NCBI RefSeq assembly: GCF_963678635.1
Contig: NC_087067.1
Coordinates: 60,932,594-60,996,593, forward strand
DNA from: Symsagittifera roscoffensis
Taxonomy: Eukaryota; Xenacoelomorpha; Acoela; Convolutidae
Direction of reading: 5' to 3'
DNA length: 64,000 bases
Of this stretch, positions 35,221 to 47,665 are shown piece by piece. The position numbers and the translations under genes were made by a program. The first letter of the stretch is position 1. Each line of letters begins with the position of its first letter. Under the pieces are notes generated by a model. That model worked only from the letters and a program-made list of their open reading frames with translations. It was not told where the DNA came from and did no database searches.

Positions 35221-37092
35221 TGACTAATTTTATTTAAAAAAAAGGAAATTAAAGCAGTTTGCCAAAAAAAAAATCCCAGCCGAATTCGAACCATAGGTAT
35301 TTGCCGTCTCAAGGAATTGTGTTATCAACTCTAGATACCACCGGATGGTTGACTGATTTTATGAGAAAAAGGAAATTAAAGAAGTTTGCCAAAAAAATAA
35401 ATCCCACCTGAATTCGAGCCATAAGCCTTTGCCATCTCAAGGAATTGTGTTATCCACTCCAGATACCACCGGATGGTTGACTGATTTAATTCAAAAAAAA
35501 AGAAAATAAAGCAGTTTGCCAAAAAAAAACAAATCAGAGCCGAATTCGCACCATAAGCCTTTGCCGTCTCAAGAATTTGTGTTATGCACTCCAGATACCA
35601 CCGGATGGTTGACTGCTTTTATTTTAAAAAAGGAAATTAAACCGGGAAATAATAAAAGAAAAATAAATCTCAACCGAATTCGAACCATAAGCCTTTGCCG
35701 TCTCAAGGAATTGCGTTGTCCACTCCAGATACCACCGGATGATTGACTAATTTTATTTTAAAAAAAGGAAATTAAAGCAGTTTGCCGGAAAAAAAAACCC
35801 AGCCGAATTCGAACCATAGGCTTTTGCCGTCTCAACGAATTGTGTTATCAACTCCAGATACCACCGGATGGTTGACTAATTTTATTTAAAAAAAGAAAAT
35901 TAAAGCAGTTTGCCAAAAAAAAATCCCAGCCGAATTCGAACCATAGGCTTTTGCCGTCTCAAGGAATTGTGTTATCAACTCCAGATACCACCGGATGGTT
36001 GACTAATTTTATTTTAAAAAAGGAAAATAAACCTGGAATTAAAAAGGAAAAATAAATCCCAGCCGAATTCGAACCATAAGCCTTTACCGTCTCAAGGAAT
36101 TGAATTGTCCACTCCAGATACCACCGGGTGATTGACTAATTTTTTAAAAAAAAAAGGAAATTAAAGCAGTTTGCCAAAAAAACTCTAGCCGAATTCGAAC
36201 CATAGGCATTTGCCGTCTCAAGGAATTGTGTTATCAACTCTAGATACCACCGGATTGTTGAATGATTTTATGAAAAAAGGAAATTAAAGCAGTTTGCCAA
36301 AAAAATAAACCCCACCCGAATTCGAACCATAAGCCTTTGCCGTCTCAAGGAATTGTGTTATCCACTACAGATACCACCGGATGGTTGACTGATTTTATTC
36401 AAAAAAAAAGAAAAAAGCAGTTTGCCAAAAAAAAAACAAATCCCAGCCGAATTTGAACCATAAGCCTTTGCCGTCTCAAGAATTTGTGTTATGCACTCCA
36501 GATACCACCGGATGGTTGACTGCTCTTATTAAAAAAAGGAAATAAAACCGCGAATTAAAAAAGAAAAAACAAGTCCCAGCCGAATTATAACCAGAAGCTT
36601 TTGCCGTCTCAAGGAATTGCGTTGTCCACTCCAGATACCACCGGATGATTGACTTATTTTAATAAAAAAAGATAATTAAAGCAGTTTGCCAAAAAAAAAT
36701 CCCAGCCGATATCGAACTATAGGCTTTTGCCGTCTCAAGGAATTGTGTTTTCAACTCCAGATACCACCGGATGGTTGACTGATTTTATGAAAAAAGGAAA
36801 TTAAGGCAGTTTGCCAAAAAAAATAAATCCCAACCGAATTCGAACCACAAGCCTTTGCCGTCTCAAGGAATTGAGTTATCCACTCTAGATACCACCCATG
36901 GTTGACTGATTTCATTAAAAAAAAATGAAGCAGTTTGCCAAAAAAAACAAATCCCAGCCAATTCGAACCATAATTTTTTGCCGTCTCTAGGATTTGTGTT
37001 ATGCACTCCAGATACCACCGGATGGTTGACTGATTTTAATTTAAAAAAGGAAATTAAACCGGGAATTAAAAAGGAAAAACAAATCCCTGCCG

Positions 37093-40000
37093 AATTCCAA
37101 CCATAAGCCTTTGTCGTCTCAAGGAAATGCGTTGTCCACTCCAGATACCACCGGATGATTGACTAATTTTATTTAAAAAAAAGGAAATCAAAGCAGTTTG
37201 CCAAAAATTCTCGCAGCCGAATTCGAAGCATAGGCTTTTGCCGTCTCAAGGAATTGCATTATTAACTCCAGATACCACCGGATGGTTGACTAATTTTATT
37301 TAAAAAAAAAGAAAATTGAAGCAGTTTGCCATAAAAACTCCAGCCGAATTCGAACCATAGGCATTTGCCGTCTCAAGGAATTGTGTTATCAACTCTAGAT
37401 ACCACCGGATGGTTGACTGATTTTATGAAAAAAAGGAAATTAAAGCAGTTTGCCAAAAAATAAACCCCACCCGAATTCGAACCATAAGCCTTTGCCGTCT
37501 GAAGGAAATGTGTTATCCACTACAGATACCACCGGATGGTTGACTCATTTTATTCAAAAAAAAGAAAAAAGCAGTTTGCCAAAAAAAAACAAATCCCAGC
37601 CGAATTTGAACCATAAGCCTTTGCCGTCTCAAGAATTTGTGTTATGCACTCCAGATACCACCGGATGGTTGACTGCTCTTATTAAAAAAAGGAAATTAAA
37701 CCGCGAATTAAAAAAGAAAAAACAAGTCCCAGCCGAATTCGAACCATAAGCTTTTGCCGTCTCAAGGAATTGCGTTGTCCACTCCAGATACCACCGGATG
37801 ATTGACTTATTTTAATAAAAAAAAGAAAATTAAAGCAGTTTGCCAAAAAAAATCCCAGCCGATAAAAAACTATAGGCTTTTGCCGTCTCAAGGAATTGTG
37901 TTTTCAACTCCAGATACCACCGGATGGTTGACTGATTTTATGAAAAAAGGAAATTAAGGCAGTTTGCCAAAAAAAATAAATCCCAACCGAATTCGAACCA
38001 TAAGCCTTTGACGTCTCAAGGAATTGAGTTATCCACTCTAGATACCACCGGATGGTTGACTGATTTCAATAAAAAAAGAAAATAAAGCAGTTTGGCAAAA
38101 AAAAACAAATCCCAGCCGAATTCGAACCATAAGCTTTTGCCGTCTCTAGGATTTGTGTTATGCACTCCAGATACCACCGGATGGTTGACTGATTTTAATT
38201 TAAAAAAGGAAATTAAACCGGGAATTAAAAAGGAAAAACAAATCCCTGCCGAATTCCAACCATAAGCCTTTGTCGTCTCAAGGAAATGCGTTGTCCACTC
38301 CAGATACCACCGGATGATTGACTAATTTTATTTAAAAAAAGGAAATCAAAGCAGTTTGCCAAAAATAATCGCAGCCGAATTCGAAGCATAGGCTTTTGCC
38401 GTCTCAAGGAATTTAATTATTAACTCCAGATACCACCGGATGGTTGACTAATTTTATTTTGAAAAAAAAAGAAAATTAAAGCAGTTTGCCATAAAAAAAT
38501 CCCAGCCGAATTCGAAGCATAGGCTTTTGCCGTCTCAAGGAGTTGTGTTATAAACTCTAGATACCACCGGATGGTTGGCTGATTTTATAAAAAAAAGAAA
38601 TTAAAGCAGTTTGCCAAAAAAAAATCCCAGCCGAATTCGAACCATAAGCCTTTGCCGTCTCAAGGAATTGTGTTATTAACTCCAGATACCACCGGATGGT
38701 TGACTAATTTTATTTTAAAATAAGAAAATTAAAGCAGTTTGCCAAAAAAATCCCAGCCGATTTCGAACCATAGGCTTTTGCCGTCTCAAGGAACTGTGTT
38801 ATCAACTCCAGATACCACCGGATAGTTGACTAATTTTATTTTAAAAAAGGAAAATAAACCGGGAATTAAAAAGGAAAAATAAATCACAGCCGAATTCGAA
38901 CCATAAGCCTTTACCGTCTCAAGGAATTGAATTGTCCACTCCAGATACCACCGGGTGATTGACTAATTTTATTTAAAAAAAAGGAAATTAAAGCAGTTTG
39001 CCAAAAAAAACTCCAGCCGAATTCGAACCATAGGCAGTTGCCGTCTCAAGGAATTGTGTTATCAACTCTAGATACCACCGGATGGTTGACTGATTTTATG
39101 AAAAAAAGGAAATTAAAGCAGTTTGCCAAAAAACAAACCCCACCCGAATTCGAACCATAAGCCTTTGCCGTCTCAAGGAATTGTGTTATCCACTACAGAT
39201 ACCACCGGATGGTTGACTGATTTTATTCAAAAAAAAAGAAAAAGCAGTTTGCCAAAAAAAAACAAATCCCAGCCGAATTTGAACCATAAGCCTTTGCCGT
39301 CTCAAGAATTTGTGTTATGCACTCCAGATACCACCGGATGGTTGACTGCTCTTTTTAAAAAAAGGAAATTAAACCGCGAATTAAAAAAAAAAAAAACTCC
39401 CAGCCGAATTCGAACCATAAGCTTTTGCCGTCTCAAGGAATTGCGTTGTCCACTCCAGATACCACCGGATGATTGACTTATTTTAATTAAAAAAAGAAAA
39501 TTAAAGCAGTTTGCCAAAAAAAATCCCAGCCGATATCGAACCATAGGCTTTTGCCGTCTCAAGGAATTGTGTTTTCAACTCCAGATACCACCGGATGGTT
39601 GACTGATTTTATGAAAAAAGGAAATTAAGGGAGTTTGCCAAAAAAAATTAAACCCAACCGAATTCGAACCATAATTCTTTGCCGTCTCAAGGAATTGAGT
39701 TATCCACTCTAGATACCACCGGATGGTTGACTGATTTCATTTAAAAAAAGAAAATAAAGCAGTTTGCCAAAAAAAAACAAATCCCAGCCGAATTCGAACC
39801 ATAAGCTTTTGCCGTCTCTAGGATTTGTGTTATGCACTCCAGATACCACCGGAGGGTTGACTGATTTTAATTTAAAAAAGGAAATTAAACCGGGAATTAA
39901 AAAGGAAAAACAAATCCCTGCCGAATTCCAACCATAAGCCTTTGTCGTCTCAAGGAAATGCGTTGTCCACTCCAGATACCACCGGATGATTGACTAATTT

Positions 40001-41900
40001 TATTTAAAAAAAGGAAATCAAAGCAGTTTGCCAAAAATAATCGCAGCCGGATTCGAAGCATCGGCTTTTGCCGTCTCAAGGAATTGTGTTATTAACTCCA
40101 GATACCACCGGATGGTTGACTAATTTTATTTAAAAAAAAAAGAAAATTAAAGCAGTTTGCCAAAAAAAACTCCCAGCCGAATTCGAAGCATAGGCTTTTG
40201 CCGTCTCAAGGAGTTGTGTTATCAACTCTAGATACCACCGGATGGTTGGCTGATTTTATAAAAAAAAATTAAAGCAGTTTGCCAAAAAAAAATCGCAGCC
40301 AAATTCAAACCATAAGCCTTTGCCGTCTCAAGGAATTGTGTTATTAACTCCAGATACCACCGGATGGTTGACTAATTTTATTCTAAAATAAGAAAATTAA
40401 AGCAGTTTGCCAAAAAAAATCCCAGCCGAATTCGAACCATAGGCTTTTGCCGTCTCAAGGAATTGTGTTATCAACTCTAGATACCACCGGATGGTTGACT
40501 GATTTTATGAAAAAAAGGAAATTAAAGCAGTTTGCCAAAAAACAAACCCCACCCGAATTCGAACCATAAGCCTTTGCCGTCTCAAGGAATTGTGTTATCC
40601 ACTACAGATACCACCGGATGGTTGACTGATTTTATTCAAAAAAAAAGAAAAAAGCAGTTTGCCAAAAAAAAACAAATCCCAGCCGAATTTGAACCATAAG
40701 CCTTTGCCGTCTCAAGAATTTGTGTTATGCACTCCAGATACCACCGGATGGTTGACTGCTCTTTTTAAAAAAAGGAAATTAAACCGCGAATTAAAAAAAA
40801 AACAACTCCCAGCCGAATTCGAACCATAAGCTTTTGCCGTCTCAAGGAATTGCGTTGTCCACTCCAGATACCACCGGATGATTGACTTATTTTAATTAAA
40901 AAAAGAAAATTAAAGCAGTTTGCCAAAAAAAATCCCAGCCGATATCGAACCATAGGCTTTTGCCGTCTCAAGGAATTGTGTTTTCAACTCCAGATACCAC
41001 CGGATGGTTGACTGATTTTATGAAAAAAGGAAATTAAGGGAGTTTGCCAAAAAAAATTAAACCCAACCGAATTCGAACCATAATTCTTTGCCGTCTCAAG
41101 GAATTGAGTTATCCACTCTAGATACCACCGGATGGTTGACTGATTTCATTTAAAAAAAGAAAATAAAGCAGTTTGCCAAAAAAAAAACAAATCCCAGCCG
41201 AATTCGAACCATAAGCTTTTGCCGTCTCTAGGATTTGTGTTATGCACTCCAGATACCACCGGAGGGTTGACTGATTTTAATTTAAAAAAGGAAATTAAAC
41301 CGGGAATTAAAAAGGAAAAACAAATCCCTGCCGAATTCCAACCATAAGCCTTTGTCGTCTCAAGGAAATGCGTTGTCCACTCCAGATACCACCGGATGAT
41401 TGACTAATTTTATTTAAAAAAAGGAAATCAAAGCAGTTTGCCAAAAATAATCGTCTCAAGGAATTGTGTTATTAACTCCAGATACCACCGGATGGTTGAC
41501 TAATTTTATTTAAAAAAAAAGAAAATTAAAGCAGTTTGCCAAAAAAAACTCCCAGCCGAATTCGAAGCATAGGCTTTTGCCGTCTCAAGGAGTTGTGTTA
41601 TCAACTCTAGATACCACCGGATGGTTGGCTGATTTTATAAAAAAAAAATTAAAGCAGTTTGCCAAAAAAAAATCGCAGCCAAATTCAAACCATAAGCCTT
41701 TGCCGTCTCAAGGAATTGTGTTATTAACTCCAGATACCACCGGATGGTTGACTAATTTTATTCTAAAATAAGAAAATTAAAGCAGTTTGCCAAAAAAAAT
41801 CCCAGCCGAATTCGAACCATAGGCTTTTGCCGTCTCAAGGAATTGTGTTATCAACTCTAGATACCACCGGATGGTTGACTAATTTTATTTAAAAAAAAGA
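37093..41900. repeat. Long higher-order repeats of 9, 13 and 11 monomers
   Basis: The variant ccctgccgaattccaacc recurs with its aattcc at 37,093, 38,252, 39,924 and 41,334, intervals of 1,159, 1,672 and 1,410 bases, close to 9, 13 and 11 monomers. A second marker, aaccccacccgaattcg, repeats after 1,673 and 1,409 bases. The last two blocks are nearly identical, indicating recent duplication. Confidence 0.8.
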
Positions 41901-42759
41901 AAATTGACGCAGTTTGCCAAAAAAAAACAAATCGCAACCGATTTCGAACCATAGGCTTTTGCCGGCTCAAGGAATTGTGTTATGCACTCCAGATACCACC
42001 GGATGGTTGACTGATTTTAATATAAAAAAGGAAATTAAACCGGGAATTAAAAAGGAAAAACAAACCCCAGCCGAATTCCAACCATAAGCCTTTGTCGTCT
42101 CAAGGAATTGCGTTGTCCACTCCAGATACCACCGGATGATTGACTAATTTTATTTAAAAAAAGGAAATTAAAGCAGTTTGCCAAAAAAATAAATCCCAGC
42201 CGAATTCGAAGCATAGGCTTTTGCCGTCTCAAGGAATTGTGTTATCAACTCTAGATACCACCGGATGGTTCACTAATTTTATTAAAAAAAAGAAAATTGA
42301 CGCAGTTTGCCAAAAAAAAATCGCAGCCGAATTCGAACCATAGGCTTTTGCCGTCTCAAGGAATTGCGTTGTCCACTCCAGATACCACTGGATGATTGAC
42401 TAATTTTTAAAAAAAAAGAAAATTGACGCAGTTTGCCAAAAAAAATCGCAGCCGATTTCGAACCATAGGCTTTTGCCGTCTCAAGGAATTGTGTTATCAA
42501 CTCCAGATACCACCGGATGGTTGACTAATTTTATAAAAAAGGAAATTAAAGCAGTTTGCCAAAAAAATAAATCCCAGCCGAATTCGAACCATAAGCCTTT
42601 GCCGTCTCAAGGAATTGTGTTATCCACTCCAGATACCACCGGATGATTGACTGATTTTTTATTAAAAAAACCAAATTAAACCGGGAATTAAAAAATGAAA
42701 AATAAGTCCCAGCCGAACTCGAACCATAAGCCTTTGCCGTCTCAAGGAATTGCGTTGTC

Positions 42760-44200
42760 CACTCCAGATACCCTTGGATGATTGACTCATTTTTTTAAAA
42801 AAAAGAAAATTGACGCAGTTTGCCAACAAAAAATCGCAGCCGAATTCGAACCATAAGCTTTTGCCGTCTCAAGGAATTGTGTTATCAACTCCAGATACCA
42901 CCGGATGGTTGACTAATTTTATAAAAAAGGAAATTAAAGCAGTTTGCCAAAAAAATAAATCCCAGCCGAATTCGAACCATAAGCCTTTGCCGTCTCAAGG
43001 AATTGTGTTATCCACTCCAGATAACACCGGATGATTGACTGATTTTTTTTTAAAAAAAAGAAAATTAAAGCAGTTTGCCAAAAAAAAATCCCTGCCGAAT
43101 TCGAACCATAGGCTTTTGCCGTCTCAAGGAATTGTATTATCAACTCCAGATACCACCGGATGGTATCTGGAGTTGATAATACTCCAGATACCAGTATTAT
43201 CAACTCCAGATACGAAAAAAATGGTTCGAAAAAAATCGCAGCCGAATTCGAACCATAGGCTTTTGCCGTCTCAAGGAATTGTGTTATCAACTCCAGATAC
43301 CACCGGATGGTTGACTAATTTTTAAAAAAAAAAGAAAATTGACGCAGTTTGCCAAAAAAAAAATCGCAGCCGAATTCGAACCATAGGCTTTTGCCGTCTC
43401 AAGGAATTGTGTTATCAACTCCAGATACCACCGGATGGTTGACTAATTTTATAAAAAAGGAAATTAAAGCAGTTTGCCAAAAAAATAAATCCCAGCCGAA
43501 TTCGAACCATAAGCCTTTGCCGTCTCAAGGAATTGTGTTATCCACTCCAGATACCACCGGATGATTGACTGATTTTTTATTAAAAAAACCAAATTAAACC
43601 GGGAATTAAAAAAGGAAAAATAAGTCCCAGCCGAACTCGAACCATAAGCCTTTGCCGTCTCAAGGAATTGCGTTGTCCACTCCAGATACCCTTGGATGAT
43701 TGACTAATTTAAAAAAAAAAAAAAAATTGACGCAGTTTGCCAAAAAAAAATCGCAGCCGAATTCGAACCATAAGCTTTTGCCGTCTCAAGGAATTGTGTT
43801 ATCAACTCCAGATACCACCGGATGGTTGACTAATTTTATAAAAAAGGAAATTAAAGCAGTTTGCCAAAAAAATAAATCCCAGCCGAATTCGAACCATAAG
43901 CCTTTGCCGTCTCAAGGAATTGTGTTATCCACTCCAGATACCACCGGATGGTTGACTGATTTTTTATTAAAAAAACCAAATTAAACCGGGAATTAAAAAA
44001 GGAAAAATAAGTCCCAGCCGAACTCGAACCATAAGCCTTTGCCGTCTCAAGGAATTGCGTGTCCACTCCAGATACCCTTGGATGATTGACTAATTTTTTA
44101 AAAAAAAAATTGACGCAGTTTGCCAAAAAAAAAATCGCAGCCGAATTCGAACCATAAGCTTTTGCCGTCTCAAGGAATTGTGTTATCAACTCCAGATACC
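42760..44200. repeat. Trimer higher-order repeat, about 386 bp
   Basis: The variant cccttggatg occurs at 42,771, 43,689 and 44,075. The last interval is 386 bases (three monomers); the first, 918, contains the fold-back insertion. The phrase gacgcagtttgcca shows the same spacing. Confidence 0.75.
43134..43213. repeat. Triple fold-back of one 21-base segment
   Basis: The segment 43,134-43,154 is followed after 7 bases by its exact reverse complement at 43,162-43,182. That in turn is followed after 9 bases by a forward copy at 43,193-43,213 (register shifted by one base). Both inverted pairs are perfect over 21 bases. Confidence 0.95.
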
Positions 44201-47200
44201 ACCGGATGGTTGAATAATTTTATAAAGAAGTAAATTAAAGCAGTTTGCCAAAAAAATAAATCCCAGCCGAATTCGAACCATAAGCCTTTGCCGTCTCAAG
44301 GAATTGTGTTATCCACTCCAGATACAACCGGATGATTGACTGAATTTTTATTAAAAAAACCAAATTAAACCGGGAATTCAAAAAGGAAAAGTAAGTCCCA
44401 GCCGTATTCGAACCATAAGCCTTTGCCGTCTCAAGGAATTGCGTTGTCCACTCCAGATACCACCGGATGATTGACTAATTTTTCTTTAAAAAAAGAAAAT
44501 TAAAGCAGTTTGCCAAAAAAATAAATCCCAGCCGAATTCGAACCATAAGCATTTGCCGTCTCAACGAATTGTGTTATCCACTCCAGATACCACCGGATGG
44601 ATGGCTGATTTCATAAAAAAAAGAAAATAAAGCAGTTTGCCGAAAAAAATCCCAGCCGAATTCGAACCATATGCCTTTGCCGTCTCAAGGAAATGTGTTA
44701 TGTTATTAACTCCAGATACCACCGGATGGTTGACTAAATTTATTTTAAAAAAAGAAAATTAAAGCAGTTTGCCAAAAAAACAAATCCCAGCCGAATTCGA
44801 ACCATAAGCATTTGCCGTCTCAACGAATTGTGTTATCCACTCCAGATACCACCGGATGGATGGCTGATTTTATAAAAAAAAAGAAAATAAAGCAGTTTGC
44901 CAAAATAAATCTCAGCCGAATTCGAACCATAAGCATTTGCCGTCTCAACGAATTGTGTTATCCACTCTAGATACCACCGGATGGATGGCTGATTTTATAA
45001 AAAAAAAGAAAATAAAGCAGTTTGCCAAAAAAAATCCCAGCCGTTTTCGAACCATAAGCCTTTGCCTTCTCAAGGAATTGCGTTGTTCACTCCAGATACC
45101 ACCGGATGATTGACTCTTTTTTTTAAAAAAAAAGAAAATTAAAGCAGTTTGCCAAAAAAAATAAATCCCAGCCGAATTCGAACCATAAGCATTTGCCGTC
45201 TCAACGAATTGTGTTATCCACTCCAGATACCACCGGATGGATGGCTGATTTTATAAAAAAAAAGAAAATAAAACAGTTTGCCAAAAAAAATCCCAGCCGA
45301 ATTCGAACCATAAGCCTTTGCCGTCTCAAGGAATTGTGTTATCCACTCCAGATACCATCGGATGATTGACTGATTTTTTTTTAAAAAAACCAAATTAAAC
45401 CGGGAATTCAAAAAGGAAAAGTAAGTGCCAGCCGAATTCGAACCATAGGCTTTTGCCGTCTCAAGGAATTGTATTATCAACTCCTGATACCACCGGATGG
45501 TTGACTAATTTTTTAAAAAAAGGAAATTAAAGCAGTTTGCCAAAAAAATAAATCCCAGCCGAATTCGAACCATAAGCATTTGCCGTCTCAACGAATTGTG
45601 TTCTCCACTCCAGATACCACCGGATGGATGGCTGATTTTATAAAAAAAAAAGAAAATAAAGCAGTTTGCCAAAAAAAATCCCAGCCGAATTCGAACCATA
45701 AGCCTTTGCCGTCTCAAGGAATTGTGTTATTAACTCCAGATACCACCGGATGGTTGACTAAATTTATTTAAAAAAAAAGAAAATTAAAGCAGTTTGCCAA
45801 AAAAAATCCCAGCCGAATACGAACCACAGATTTTTTGCCGTCTCAAGGAATTGTGTTATCAACTCTAGATACCACCGGATGGTTGAATAATTTTATTTAA
45901 AAAAAGGAAATTAAAGCACTCTGCCAAAAAAATCCCAGCCGAATTCGAACCATAAGCCTTCGCCGTCACAAGGAATTGTGTTATCCACTCCAGATACCAC
46001 CGGATGCTTGACTGATTTTTTATTTAAAAAACCAAAATAAACCGGGAATTAAAAAAGGAAAAATAAGTCCGTGTCGAACTCGAATCATAAGCCTTTGCCG
46101 TCTCAAGGAATTGCGTTGTTCACTCCAGATACCACTGGATGATTGACTAATTTTTTTAAAAAAAAAGAAAATTGACGCAGTTTGCCAAAAAAAATCGCAG
46201 CCGAATTCGAACCATAGGCTTTTGCCGTCTCAAAGAATTGTGTTATCAACTCCAGATACCACCGGATGGTTGACTAATTTTTTAAAAAGGAAATTAAAGC
46301 AGTTTGCCAAAAAAATAAATCCCAGCCGAATTCGAACCATAAGCCTTTGCCGTCTCAAGGAATTGTGTTATCCACTCCAGATACCACCGGATGATTGACT
46401 GATTTTTTATTAAAAAAACCAAATTAAACCGGGAATTAAAAAAAAAAAGTAAGTCCCAGCCGTATTCGAACCATAAGCCTTTGCCGTCTCAAGGAATTGC
46501 GTTGTTCACTCCAGATACCACTGGATGATTGACTAATTTTTTTTAAAAAAAGAAAATTGACGCAGTTTGCCAAAAAAAATCGCAGCCGAATTCGAACCAT
46601 AGGCTTTTGCCGTCTCAAGGAATTGTGTTATCAACTCCAGATACCACCGGATGGTTGACTAATTTTTTAAAAAGAAAATTGAAGCAGTTTGCCAAAAAAA
46701 ATCCCAGCCGAAATCGAACCATAGGCTTTTGCCGTCTCAAGGAATTGTGTTATCAACTCCAGATACCACCGGACGGTTGACTAATTTTATAAAAAGAGGA
46801 AATTAAAGCAGTTTGCCAAAAAAATTAATTCCAGCCGAATTCGAACCATAAGCCTTTGCCGTCTCAACGAATTGTGTTATCCACTCCAGATACCACCGGA
46901 TGGTTGACTGATTTTATATTAAAAAAGCAAATTAAACCGGGAATTAAAAAAGGAAAAATAAGTCCCAGCCGAATTCGAACCATAAGCCTTTGCCGTCTCA
47001 AGGAATTGTGTTATCCACTCCAGATACCACCGGATGCTTGACTGATTTTATAAAAAAAGGAAACTAAAGCAGTTTGACAAAAAAATAAATCTCAGCCAAA
47101 TTCGAACCAAAAGCCGTTGCCGTCTCAAGGAATTGTGTTATCAACTCCAGATACCACCGGATGGTTGAAAGCCTTTGCCGTCTCAACGAATTGTGTTATC

Positions 47201-47665
47201 CACTCCAGATACCACCGGATGGTTGACTGATTTTATATTAAAAAAGCAAATTAAACAGGGAATTAAAAAAGGAAAAATAAGTCCCAGCCGAATTCGAACC
47301 ATAAGCCTTTGCCGTATCAAGGAATTTTGTTATCCACTCCAGATACCACCGGATGGTTGACTGATTTTATAAAAAAAGGAAACTAAAGCAGTTTGACAAA
47401 AAAATAAATCCCAGCCAAATTTGAACCAAAAGCCGTTGCCGTCTCAAGGAATTGTGTTATCAACTCCAGATACCACCGGATGGTTGACTGATTTTATAAA
47501 AAAAAAAGAAATTAAAGCAGTTTGCCGAAAAAAAATCCCAGCCGAATTCGAACCATAAGCCTTTGCCGTCTCAAGAAATTGTGTTATCCACTCCAGATAC
47601 CACCGGATGGTTGACAGATTTTTTTTAAAAAAAAAGGATACTAAACCGGATGAATGACTAATCTT

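Larger units (their letters stand above)
27325..47665. repeat. 20-kb satellite array, monomer about 129 bp
   Basis: Roughly 155-160 head-to-tail monomers, mostly 124-138 bases. The conserved part of about 90 bases runs from ccgaattcgaaccataagc through tttgccgtctcaaggaattg and ctccagataccaccggatg to ttgact. The rest is an A-rich linker of two main kinds, one with gcagtttgccaaaaaa and one with ccgggaattaaaaaaggaaa. Conserved-part variants recur in order, giving higher-order periods in different zones (see separate entries). Monomers near 129 bases keep frame on both strands, so open frames of 60-118 codons through the array are by-products, not genes. Confidence 0.97.

Noticed and set aside
27325-47665. 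CRISPR array
   Set aside because: Repeats are regular, but there are no unique spacers: the whole 129-bp unit repeats, and the genes around are eukaryotic mobile elements.
27325-47665. Protein-coding genes in the satellite (many frames of 60-118 codons)
   Set aside because: They repeat with the monomer, occur on both strands in the same place, and exist because the monomer is near a multiple of three.
27325-47665. CENP-B box in the satellite (GTTCGAATTCGGCTGGG on the minus strand)
   Set aside because: It misses two of the nine core positions of the CENP-B box, and CENP-B boxes are not expected outside vertebrate-type satellites.
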